In this document: one piece after another, positions 1 to 7,086 of the stretch | Numbering within the stretch: position 1 is the stretch's first letter | Layout of the letters: each line of letters begins with the position of its first letter | Origin: Saccharibacillus sp. CPCC 101409 | GTDB taxonomy: Bacteria; Bacillota; Bacilli; Paenibacillales; Paenibacillaceae | Direction: 5' to 3' | DNA: 64,000 nt | NCBI RefSeq assembly: GCF_030518235.1 | Contig: NZ_JAULSA010000001.1 | Span: 496,001-560,000 of the forward strand | Notes under the pieces: model-generated | What the model saw: only the letters and a program-made list of their open reading frames with translations | Told to the model about the DNA's origin: nothing | Databases searched by the model: none | Program-made: the position numbers and the translations under genes

Positions 1-156
1 CTGGAGTTTTCCAAAAATCACGATCCCGTCCAACTGAAAGGCTACCTGACGATGCAAAAAGAAGACGGCGTGTGGAAAGCGGCGGGCGACAAGTACAATC
101 CGTCGACGTTCCAGACGCTGTATACGATCGGGCATCCGGATACGCCGGCGAAGTAA
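1..156 (+). CDS. 3' end of an unidentified gene (partial)
   Basis: An open frame enters from the left edge and stops at a TAA at 154-156, giving the last 51 residues of a protein. The tail (ending GHPDTPAK) is hydrophilic with alternating charged and aromatic residues. I do not recognise the family. It is followed by a strong terminator, so the reading direction and the end are credible. The 5' part lies outside the window. Confidence 0.6.
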   Translation: MEFSKNHDPVQLKGYLTMQKEDGVWKAAGDKYNPSTFQTLYTIGHPDTPAK

Positions 157-206
157 GCGGGGCGGGGCGAAACCGAGCGAGAAAATGGAAAGAGCAAAAA
201 TCGAAA

Positions 207-255
207 AAGAAGGACTTCGCGTTTCCGCAGGGAAACCGCCGAAGTCCTTCTTTTT
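207..255. terminator. Bidirectional intrinsic terminator
   Basis: A near-perfect 13-bp inverted repeat (AAGAAGGACTTCG with its complement at 240-252) is flanked by A and T runs. It ends the partial gene on the + strand and can also end rpmE2 on the - strand. Confidence 0.85.
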
Positions 256-343
256 TGCGTTCGAACCGGTAGAAAAAGCAAAAAAAACAGGCGTCGGAAA
301 ATTCCGCTGCCTGGTCGTAGAAGTTCGCGAGGCGAACTTGATC

Positions 344-586
344 TTACAGATTGTATTTCTTTTTGAAGCGTTCCACTTGGCCGCCGGCGTCCAGGATCTT
401 TTGTTTGCCGGTGAAGAACGGGTGCGAATCGGAAGTGATTTCCACTTTGATCAGCGGGTACGTGTTGCCGTCTTCCCATTCAACGGATTCGTTGGATTTA
501 CGAGTGGAGGCGCTCAGGAACTGGTGACCCGTGCTCGTATCCATGAATACCACTGGCTGGTAATCCGGATGGATTCCTTGTTTCAT
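344..586 (-). CDS. rpmE2: 50S ribosomal protein L31 type B
   Basis: This 80-residue protein begins [10 protein letters not shown] and matches the type B (YtiA-like) L31 family over its full length. It lacks the CxxC zinc ribbon of type A L31, so it is the zinc-independent paralogue. In Bacillus such paralogues are Zur-repressed and replace the zinc form during zinc starvation (family knowledge). The start has a good AAGGAG site 10 nt upstream, and a clear sigma-A promoter lies in front. It is monocistronic. Confidence 0.96.
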   Translation of the reverse strand: MKQGIHPDYQPVVFMDTSTGHQFLSASTRKSNESVEWEDGNTYPLIKVEITSDSHPFFTGKQKILDAGGQVERFKKKYNL

Positions 587-632
587 CTATTTTCAACTCC
601 TTCACGTAATAATCAATAATCACATACACTAT

Positions 633-661
633 ATAGTAGCACAGGGCAAGCGTGTTGACAA
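633..661 (-). promoter_or_regulatory. Sigma-A promoter of rpmE2
   Basis: On the minus strand TTGTCA (656-661) and TACTAT (633-638) are separated by exactly 17 bp. The leader between the -10 box and the ribosome site holds an imperfect dyad at about 605-624 (GTGATTA/TTATTAC type) that could be a Zur operator. The match to the Bacillus Zur box is only partial. Confidence 0.75.
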
Positions 662-887
662 TATTGAAATCGGAAGAGGGCTGAAATATCAATTTTGGAG
701 TTTTAAAGCTCGTCTTTTTTTAGCTGAATTACATCCATAAATTCGCCTTTTTTTCGTCTTCGCTTACTCATGAAAATAGTATCCTTATATTAACAGAAAA
801 GAAAGATGAATTCTGTGGGAGGTGCAAATTACCGTACTAACATACAAGTTTATTTTGTTAATAAAACTTATTTAGGAGGAATCAAAA

Positions 888-1730
888 ATGCCAAACACAG
901 CAACAGTTTCTTACAACGGGAACACTTACAATTTGTTGGTCAACAGTTCTTTTATCTACAGTGGTACTCTTTCGCAAATGAATGCTATCCGTGATCGTCT
1001 TAATTACATTTTTTCGGATACGAATCGTGATCTTGATTTCATTACTCCTTCTTATGCAAATGGTTCGTATGTTGTATCTTGTCCAAGAGTTAGAAAGAAT
1101 ACAGGGCAGGTTACTTATCTGTATTCTGGATCCTCTTACCCAGAAAAACTCTATGAGCCAAGTAATTGGGAGAACACTGGAGGAGTGGGACAAACGGCTA
1201 TCCTTACTATTACAGACTCTAGTACTCCTTGGGTGTCGGCTTTGCTTATCGCAAATAGACTGCGAAATGCGGTAATCCCTAATTTTTCTGGAGCTGATGG
1301 TAGCAATCCATTGAAAGCATTGATAGTACCCAGTAACAAATTAGCTTCATCTTCGATTATTTCTAGTAATGCTAGTTGCGAATTCTATGGGCATCCTTGT
1401 CAAGGAACGAATCCTGGGACAACATCGAGTGATTGTGGGTATGGTGATCTAACTTCTTATCAAAACATTCTAAATGTAACAGTTGGAAATGGTGAAGTTC
1501 TTCATCCAGGCGATTTGACTTGTGCAATGACTTCGAGTAATAGTTGGAGCTCACTGTATAGGAATAAGTTTATAAAAGTAATTAATAAAGCGAGTAATCA
1601 GTCTATTGTGGTAAGGGTTACGGATACGGCTCCGGCTAATCGAGGTGTAGAATTAACATATCGCGCATGGGTTTCTATCGGAAAACCAATGGGAAGTAAT
1701 ACAGTTCAAATTGAATTGATGGGAAGTTGA
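888..1730 (+). CDS. Leaderless protein with C-terminal expansin/RlpA-like double-psi beta-barrel
   Basis: This protein has 280 residues. From about residue 163 it carries the hallmarks of an expansin/barwin-type barrel: an FYG motif (166-168), CGYG (183-186), a VTD aspartate near 246 inside VVRVTDTAP, and a last strand NTVQIELM. The N-terminal 130 residues are not recognised. There is no Sec signal peptide or membrane segment, although such barrels normally act on cell-wall polysaccharide outside the cell. The ribosome site TAGGAGGAA is strong. The gene is clearly AT-richer than the chromosome around it and sits just before the tail operon, which suggests acquired DNA. The fold call is fairly sure; the role is unknown. 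Confidence 0.72.
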   Translation: MPNTATVSYNGNTYNLLVNSSFIYSGTLSQMNAIRDRLNYIFSDTNRDLDFITPSYANGSYVVSCPRVRKNTGQVTYLYSGSSYPEKLYEPSNWENTGGVGQTAILTITDSSTPWVSALLIANRLRNAVIPNFSGADGSNPLKALIVPSNKLASSSIISSNASCEFYGHPCQGTNPGTTSSDCGYGDLTSYQNILNVTVGNGEVLHPGDLTCAMTSSNSWSSLYRNKFIKVINKASNQSIVVRVTDTAPANRGVELTYRAWVSIGKPMGSNTVQIELMGS

Positions 1731-1742
1731 ATCCGAAAATCC

Positions 1743-1801
1743 AAAATAAAAAGAGTGATCTGAATAGAATAATTTTCTATTCATGACGCTCTTTTTATTT
1801 T
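1743..1801 (+). terminator. Long stem terminator after the expansin-like gene
   Basis: A long imperfect hairpin starts with AAATAAAAAGAG and closes with CTCTTTTTATTT, with an inner TGAATAGAA/TTCTATTCA stem. It ends in a T-rich tract. Confidence 0.8.
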
Positions 1802-1946
1802 GAATTATAAATTCTAAATATTGCTTTAAAGGTAGAAGTGAAAATCCAAGTATTACATTTTGTATATGAAATGTATTCGAAGTGTAACTTCTATTCGGTG
1901 CAGCTATTGTATATTGTTTTTAAAAAGTTTTAGAGGTGATCATAAA

Positions 1947-2684
1947 ATGAAAAAGATCTTATTTGCGAGTACAGTTACCTTGGGTTTAATGATAGGTGGT
2001 TGTAATGAAGCAAAGCAGGAAGCCGGGCTACAGAATCAGCAACAGAATGTAATGAAAATTGAGAGTAATAAGAAAACCGCTAAAAGTATAAGTCTTAGCT
2101 TTAAAAATGTGAATGAGGAGCAACAATTACAACCAATAAGTGGAGAAGAACTGCAGAATGTAAAGATAATCAAGAAGATGAGTTTAAAAGAAGGTGTTCT
2201 TTATATTTATCAAAAGAAAGAAGACTCTTCGGTCATGGCTTTGATTCAGCATAAGACTAATTTTTACTCATTGGGTCAAATCGGGTCTAATCAAGAATAT
2301 GAGTATGATGCAAAAGAAATCGAAGTTTTTGGAGAAAGACTGCTTAAGATTACAGGCTCGCTGGGCGCTAATGCTCCAGTAAGTGTGTATATTGATTTGA
2401 AAGCGAGTACTCCAAAGTCAATTTTACGTGTAGAAGCAAATACTTTGGAAATAGATCTTGATCAAGATAATCGTTCTGAAATTATAGCTTCTGTAGGAAC
2501 TGCCACAGAGACTTCGATTTATACCTTTAAAAATAATGAAATCAAGAATACAGATCTTAATCAGGAGCTTAATGCAACTATAGTGAACTATGAAGCGACT
2601 TCAAATAAATTCGAGATTTCGTTTAATAATAAAACAAAAAGAACTTATCAATACGTCTCGAATGAGACATTGAAAGAATTGTGA
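1947..2684 (+). CDS. Putative lipoprotein of unknown function
   Basis: The chosen ATG (1947) follows an AGAGGTGAT ribosome site and gives 245 residues starting MKKILF. A hydrophobic signal ends in a lipobox (IGGC) with the lipidated cysteine at residue 19, so the product should be anchored to the outer face of the membrane. A longer frame upstream lacks a ribosome site. The C-terminal half contains a D-rich EIDLDQDNRSEII stretch like the calcium-type repeats seen in other Firmicute lipoproteins. It shares the low GC of the expansin-like gene before it. Function is unknown. A role as immunity partner is only a guess from position. Confidence 0.75.
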   Translation: MKKILFASTVTLGLMIGGCNEAKQEAGLQNQQQNVMKIESNKKTAKSISLSFKNVNEEQQLQPISGEELQNVKIIKKMSLKEGVLYIYQKKEDSSVMALIQHKTNFYSLGQIGSNQEYEYDAKEIEVFGERLLKITGSLGANAPVSVYIDLKASTPKSILRVEANTLEIDLDQDNRSEIIASVGTATETSIYTFKNNEIKNTDLNQELNATIVNYEATSNKFEISFNNKTKRTYQYVSNETLKEL

Positions 2685-2990
2685 TCGAAGGCTCAGACTT
2701 TATACGACCTAAAATCGCTTTTTTTCATTCTTTTATCGGACGGAAATCGGACGCTTCTCCGTCTCCGCTTGGAGAAAAACGCGGTAAGATTGTATCATCG
2801 GGAAGTTGAGCGAGAGGCCGGGCGCCGAAAGCTCGAAGAAGCTAAAATTAGCATAATCGACGGTTGCTGTCCTGTTGGACGAAGCAGCCGTTTTTGTATG
2901 CCTGCGCGGCGTAAACCGGATCTGTGCGAGACTCCCGAAGAAAGAACCGAAAGTTAAAAAGGTACAACGGCCGAGGCCGCTGCCGGAGTC
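2685..2990. other. Intergenic junction upstream of the tail operon
   Basis: Composition changes from AT-rich to GC-rich across this stretch. No convincing gene was found. It contains a terminator-like hairpin (2862-2895, GGTTGCTGTCC paired with GGAC and AGCAGCC, then GTTTTT). TTGGAG with TATCAT 18 bp further is a weak promoter candidate near 2770-2800. Confidence 0.5.
2862..2895 (+). terminator. Terminator or attenuator before the tail operon
   Basis: A hairpin with a small internal bulge is followed by GTTTTT. It lies 180 bp behind the lipoprotein gene and about 100 bp before the first tail gene, so it could end the former or attenuate the latter. Confidence 0.6.
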
Positions 2991-4073
2991 ATGGCGGCGG
3001 CCTCGCGTCCGGCTTGCGTAAAGAAAGGAGGACTCGTCATTCGCGAGATTATTAAGCGAGCTCTGGAAGAACGGGTGCCGGAACTGGCCGGACGCGTCGG
3101 GAATCTGCCGCCGGCCGGGCAGCCTTATGCCGGATACGGAGCGGTCGTGACCTTCGGCGAAGAAATTCGCAAGAACGACTGGGCCGGTTATCGGCGCATC
3201 GTCAAGGTCTGGCCGTATGCCGACGAGGAAGCGGGCGGCTTCGACAAAGTGGAAGAGCTGGCGGCCGGGATCGAAGCCGCGCTGCATGAAGCGGTGCTGG
3301 GCATGGAATCGCCGCGGATTGCCGATTCGAAGCCAAGCGGCGCATCGACTGCGGCGCGGGAGCGGAAGGACGATAGCGGCGCATCGGCCGCCGGAACAGC
3401 CGGATCGGCGCAGGCGCCGCAAAGCGGCGCGGAAGCGGGCGGGGAGGTAAGCGGCGGTCGGACAGCCGCCGCGCAGGACGCAGGAGAAGCTTTCACCTGC
3501 GTCTATCTCGGTTCCGCCGACGGCGACCGCGCGGATGCGGCGCTCGGAGGCATGACGCGCGGGCTGCGCTTCGCGGCGTACCGCCGTCCGGCCGGCGAAG
3601 CGGCCGGGCCGGGCGAAGCCGGCGCGGAACTCACCGCGCTGGCGGAGCTGACGTCCGCGCTGCTCGGCGCGGACTGGAAGATCGCGGCGGACCGCTGGCC
3701 GGCCGCGTTTGCACGCCCGTGCGTGCTCTGGCGGCTTGCGGGCAGCCGCAAAGTGACGGCGAAGCCGTCCGCTTTCGATGTGCGGCGGACCTACGCCGCG
3801 CATGTGCTCGGCCGCGGATCGGCCGAGGAGCGCGAAGCGCTCTCGCGGCTGGCCGAGCGGCTCAGCGCGGCGCAGCGGCTTGCGCCGTCCGCGTCGGGGC
3901 GGCGCGGGGCGACGATCGCGGACGTAGCCGCGGATCTGGAAGCCGACGGCTTCCTGAAAGGGCAGCTCCGGCTCGATGTGCTGGAGCGCGCCGCGGCGCC
4001 CGGCGGCGACCGGCCGGGCGAGACCGCACCGCCCGTTCTGATCGGGCGGGTGGAACTGAAACAGGCGGACTGA
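2991..4073 (+). CDS. Tail terminator-like protein, apparently two terminator domains fused
   Basis: First gene of the tail operon, in the place of xkdI/xkdJ. Residues about 17-105 look like one tail-completion domain. A Gly/Ala-rich linker follows, and the C-terminal part (about 215-355) has the F-x-RP-x-x-x-x-R-L pattern and strand/helix order of a second tail-terminator family. Such proteins cap the tube and sheath at the head-proximal end. ATG 2991 has a weak ribosome site. A perfect AAAGGAGG lies 7 nt before an in-frame ATT at 3039, so an ATT start is quite possible (344 residues). Domain naming is tentative. Confidence 0.6.
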   Translation: MAAASRPACVKKGGLVIREIIKRALEERVPELAGRVGNLPPAGQPYAGYGAVVTFGEEIRKNDWAGYRRIVKVWPYADEEAGGFDKVEELAAGIEAALHEAVLGMESPRIADSKPSGASTAARERKDDSGASAAGTAGSAQAPQSGAEAGGEVSGGRTAAAQDAGEAFTCVYLGSADGDRADAALGGMTRGLRFAAYRRPAGEAAGPGEAGAELTALAELTSALLGADWKIAADRWPAAFARPCVLWRLAGSRKVTAKPSAFDVRRTYAAHVLGRGSAEEREALSRLAERLSAAQRLAPSASGRRGATIADVAADLEADGFLKGQLRLDVLERAAAPGGDRPGETAPPVLIGRVELKQAD

Positions 4074-4124
4074 CGCCTGCCGCCAAGATTGTCGACGGCT
4101 ATTCGAACCAAAGGCGGGATGGAT

Positions 4125-4313
4125 ATGACGCAGAAGAATCGCAGCTCGGCCGCCGGCTATACGCCGGCCGAATTGATGCTGCACGCCGGCGAACTGTTCG
4201 GCGTGCGCGAAGAAGTCGTAAGCGGCGCGCTCTACTCGGAAACGGCGGAGCGCTTCACTGTGGAACAGGCGGCACACAAGATCAAACAATTTATGAAAGC
4301 GAAGGTGAAGTAA
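4125..4313 (+). CDS. Small tail-operon protein, YqzN/YkzM-like
   Basis: This protein has 62 residues from the ATG at 4125, which sits 6 nt after an AAGGCGGG ribosome site; ATG 4119 is an alternative. It has the pattern GVREEVVSGAL followed by ERFTVEQA and a basic helix, typical of the small YqzN/YkzM proteins of PBSX-like clusters. It lies directly before the sheath gene, and only 1 nt separates its stop from the sheath start. Its role is unknown; a chaperone or accessory for sheath or terminator is possible. Confidence 0.65.
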   Translation: MTQKNRSSAAGYTPAELMLHAGELFGVREEVVSGALYSETAERFTVEQAAHKIKQFMKAKVK

Positions 4314-4314
4314 T

Positions 4315-5772
4315 ATGGCAGGCGGAATTTGGAGCACAACGGAAAAATCGGTCCTTCCCGGACTTTATATGAATTTTCAGGCGGCAGCGGCTTCGGCCGT
4401 TCAGCCGGGCAGTCGCGGTACGGTCGCGGTGCTGGTCAAAGGCAACTGGGGACCGGAACGGCAGTTTGTCGAAATCGGCAGCACGGCTGCGATCGGCCTC
4501 ATTTACTCGAACGACGGCGAAGGCGGCGCCACGGCGTACAACTCGCTGCACCTTGCCCTGCTGGGCGGACCGAAGAAGCTGCTCGCTTACCGCGTAGCCG
4601 ACAGTGCGGCTTCCAAAGCGGAGCTGACGCTCAAATCCGGCTCGGCCGACGCGCTGCGTCTGACCGCCGCTTACACGGGCAGTCGGGGCAACGCTTTTCG
4701 CGTCGCGGTTCAGCCCGGCGTGACCGATGCCGCTACGCTTGAACTGCGTCTGTACGAAGGCGCCAAGCTGCTGCGCACATTCGTTTCCGCGGACGGCAGC
4801 GCCGCGGCACTGGCCGAGGCCGTTAACGCCGATCCGGACAATCTGTGGATCACGGCCGAAGCGCTTGCTGCCGAATCGAAGCCTTCGCCGGTATCGGGCG
4901 AAGCGTTCGAAGGCGGCGCGAGCGGCAGCGGCGAACTGACCAATGAAGAATACATCGCGGCGCAGACCGCGCTCGAAGGCACCGACTTCGACGTGCTTGC
5001 GCTCGACTTCGCGGCCGATTCGGCGCTGCTGCAAAGCTTTGCCGGCTTTATCAAGCGTCTGCGCAGCGAAGGGCGCGGCGTGACTCTCGTCGTCGGCGGT
5101 ACAAAGGCGGACGATACTTCGTCCAAAGCGGCCGAGATCGCGGCGGCTCGTTCGGCGGCGCTGAACCATGAAGGCATCGTCAACGTGGGCACCGGTGTCA
5201 AACTCAGCGAGATTTCGTACAGTTCGGCCCAGACGAGCGCTTACGTCGCCGGCCTGATCGCCGGCCAGCGGCTGAACGAATCGACGACGTACCATGCGGC
5301 TCCTTTCGACGATGTCACCCGCCGTTGGACCCGCTCCGAGCAGGAATCGGCCGTGAAGAACGGCGTATTCATCCTGTTCCACGACGGACGCCAGGTGAAG
5401 ACGCTGCGCGGCATCAACACGCTGGTTACGCCGGGCGCCGGCCAGAACAGCGCCTGGAAAAAGATCCGTTCGGTACGCGTCATGGACGCGATCAGCAGCG
5501 ATCTTCAGCGCACGGCGGAAGATTCGTACATCGGCAAAGTCAACAACACCGAAGAAGGCCGTCTGGCCCTGATCGGCGCGATGAAAGAGTACCTGACCCT
5601 GCTCGCCCAGAGCGGCGTGATCGAAGCGGACGGCTTCAATGTCGTGCTCGATCCGGCTTATTACGGCAGCGCCCCGATCCTGAAACCGGAAGCGGACCAG
5701 GTGTTCCTGCAGTGGAACGTCAAGCTGGCCGATGTGATGGAGCAGCTGTTCGGCACGTTTTACGTACAGTAA
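4315..5772 (+). CDS. xkdK: Contractile tail sheath protein (XkdK-like)
   Basis: This 485-residue protein matches the PBSX/skin sheath family, which is near 466 residues. It begins MAGGIWSTTEKSVLPGLYMN and has the RGTVAVLV strand of the first sheath domain. The C-terminal fold includes LQRTAEDSYIGKVNNTEEGR and ends in a strand (VFLQWNVKLADVMEQL) of the kind that links neighbouring sheath subunits. The protein surrounds the tube and contracts to drive it through the target envelope. It shows that the particle is myovirus-like rather than a flexible tail. Confidence 0.95.
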   Translation: MAGGIWSTTEKSVLPGLYMNFQAAAASAVQPGSRGTVAVLVKGNWGPERQFVEIGSTAAIGLIYSNDGEGGATAYNSLHLALLGGPKKLLAYRVADSAASKAELTLKSGSADALRLTAAYTGSRGNAFRVAVQPGVTDAATLELRLYEGAKLLRTFVSADGSAAALAEAVNADPDNLWITAEALAAESKPSPVSGEAFEGGASGSGELTNEEYIAAQTALEGTDFDVLALDFAADSALLQSFAGFIKRLRSEGRGVTLVVGGTKADDTSSKAAEIAAARSAALNHEGIVNVGTGVKLSEISYSSAQTSAYVAGLIAGQRLNESTTYHAAPFDDVTRRWTRSEQESAVKNGVFILFHDGRQVKTLRGINTLVTPGAGQNSAWKKIRSVRVMDAISSDLQRTAEDSYIGKVNNTEEGRLALIGAMKEYLTLLAQSGVIEADGFNVVLDPAYYGSAPILKPEADQVFLQWNVKLADVMEQLFGTFYVQ

Positions 5773-5917
5773 GATCGGCGGCAGCGGCCGGCAGTAGAAT
5801 ATTCCGGCCGGCAGCCGCAGTCTTTCGAGCCTTTTCGTAAACAGTAGAACCATTAAAAATCCGGCGCAAGCCGTTATCGCAATACAAAGACAACCCATTT
5901 TGAGGAGGAATTATTTT

Positions 5918-6325
5918 ATGTTGGATGCTTCGAAAGTCATTCTCGGCACCTACGGCCAACTGCATATCGACGGGGTATGGCAAACGCATATCAATAAGCT
6001 GGAAGCGAGCGTGGAGATCGAGAAGCGCGAACTGAACCTGGTCGGCACGGACTGGAAAGTACACAAGAACGGCGCCAAAAAAGGCACCGGCACCATGACG
6101 GGCTATAAAGTGACGTCCGATATGATCCGCCGCGGCTTCCAGAAGTTCGATATCATCTCCAAACTGGACGATCCGGAATCGTACGGTCACGAGCGCGTGC
6201 GCCTGATCCGCTGCATGCCGGACAAGATCCAGCTCGCGAACTGGACGGCCGGCGAAGAAGTCGCGGAAGAAACGACGTTTACGTTCGAAGGCTACGAACT
6301 GCTCGATCCGATTACGGCGGGCTGA
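5918..6325 (+). CDS. xkdM: Tail tube (core) protein, XkdM-like
   Basis: This protein has 135 residues from ATG 5918, placed after GAGGAGGAATTATTTT. It matches the XkdM/YqbM tube family over its length: an N-terminal GTYGQLHIDGVW, a central KGTGTMTGYKVTSDM and a final FEGYELLDP. It forms the inner tube that the sheath contracts around. It lies 145 bp behind the sheath gene, the usual order in PBSX-type clusters. Confidence 0.93.
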   Translation: MLDASKVILGTYGQLHIDGVWQTHINKLEASVEIEKRELNLVGTDWKVHKNGAKKGTGTMTGYKVTSDMIRRGFQKFDIISKLDDPESYGHERVRLIRCMPDKIQLANWTAGEEVAEETTFTFEGYELLDPITAG

Positions 6326-6470
6326 TTGTAGGCGGCAAAAGTCTCAACGCACCGCAAGCGGCGCACGGGAGGTCGCGGAGCCGAAAATCCGGCGCGCGGC
6401 CGTTTTCCCATGCCGTTTGTCGCCTGAACGATCCACCCATTCCATTCAACCATCCGAGGAGGAACTGTAA

Positions 6471-6905
6471 ATGAGCATCAACGAAAACCTGTCCGAAGAA
6501 CAAATCCTGGACGTCCTGTTCGAAGCGGCCGACAAACTGCCCGAAGAAACGGTGGCGATCCGCCGCCTCGATCTGCGCATGACGCTGCGGGGCCTGACGT
6601 CCAGCAAAGTGGACGGCATCCGCGAGCGCTGCATGGTGCGCAAAACGGTCAAAGGCCGCACCGAAGAAAAAGTGGACAGCGAAACCTTCAACGCGCTGCT
6701 GATCTCCGAAGCGACGGCGAAGCTCGAAGTCAAAGGGCTGGAATTGAACGGCTGGGGCGATCCGCGCATCACAAGCCGGCTGAAGCTGTCGGGCGGCGAA
6801 CAGGCCGTGCGCCGCATGCTGCTGGCGGGCGAACTCGACGCCGTCGGCGACAAAGTCCTGGAGCTGTCCGGCTTCGGCGTGGAGCTCGCTGACGTAAAAA
6901 ACTGA
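6471..6905 (+). CDS. xkdN: Tail assembly chaperone, XkdN-like
   Basis: This protein has 144 residues with a good AGGAGGAA ribosome site. It has the XkdN pattern: an N-terminal acidic helix, MTLRGLTSSKVDGIRERC, and a helical C-terminus. It is the equivalent of lambda gpG and should hold the tape measure protein while the tube polymerises. The gene ends in GTA AAA AAC TGA, which puts the slippery heptamer A AAA AAC directly on the stop codon (see the recoding site). Confidence 0.88.
   Translation: MSINENLSEEQILDVLFEAADKLPEETVAIRRLDLRMTLRGLTSSKVDGIRERCMVRKTVKGRTEEKVDSETFNALLISEATAKLEVKGLELNGWGDPRITSRLKLSGGEQAVRRMLLAGELDAVGDKVLELSGFGVELADVKN
6896..6902 (+). promoter_or_regulatory. Candidate -1 programmed frameshift site A AAA AAC
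   Basis: Positions 6896-6902 read A AAA AAC in the frame of the chaperone gene and are followed at once by its TGA stop. A -1 slip continues through CTG ATC CAC into the open frame that ends at 7057. The place is the one where tail chaperone frameshifting is conserved in many phages, just before the tape measure gene. Confidence 0.7.
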
Positions 6906-6928
6906 TCCACTCCGGCGGGGTGACGACG

Positions 6929-7057
6929 ATGATGTACCACATGTGGGTACGCCATCATCTCCGTCCCGGAGAATTCTGGAAGCTGCCGCGCGGGGAGAGA
7001 TTGCTGCTGCTGGCTTTTTCGGAAGAAGAGCTGGCAGCGCTGAGCGATCATAAATGA
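6929..7057 (+). CDS. -1 frame extension of the tail chaperone (gpT-like)
   Basis: From the slip site (6902) the -1 frame is open to TGA 7055-7057. If started alone at ATG 6929 it gives 42 residues beginning MMYHMWVRHH; if fused by frameshifting it adds about 52 residues to XkdN. The short, Leu-rich, tape-measure-adjacent segment (LLLLAFSEEEL) fits the T part of G/GT chaperone pairs. An internal GGGGTGA before the ATGs could also allow separate initiation. Confidence 0.65.
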   Translation: MMYHMWVRHHLRPGEFWKLPRGERLLLLAFSEEELAALSDHK

Positions 7058-7086
7058 AAATTCATATGAAATAAGGAGGTGATCCT

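Noticed and set aside
2769-2957. Small + strand frame (62 codons) before the tail operon
   Set aside because: No ribosome site, it spans a terminator-like hairpin, and the product has no recognisable pattern.
2733-4337. A 534-codon open frame on the minus strand over the first tail genes
   Set aside because: It is a shadow of the GC-rich coding strand: Arg/Ala/Gly-rich, no family pattern, no ribosome site, and fully covered by + strand tail genes.
4291-5898. Long minus-strand frame antisense to the sheath gene
   Set aside because: The sheath protein on the + strand is clearly recognisable; the antisense product is Arg-rich with no domain.
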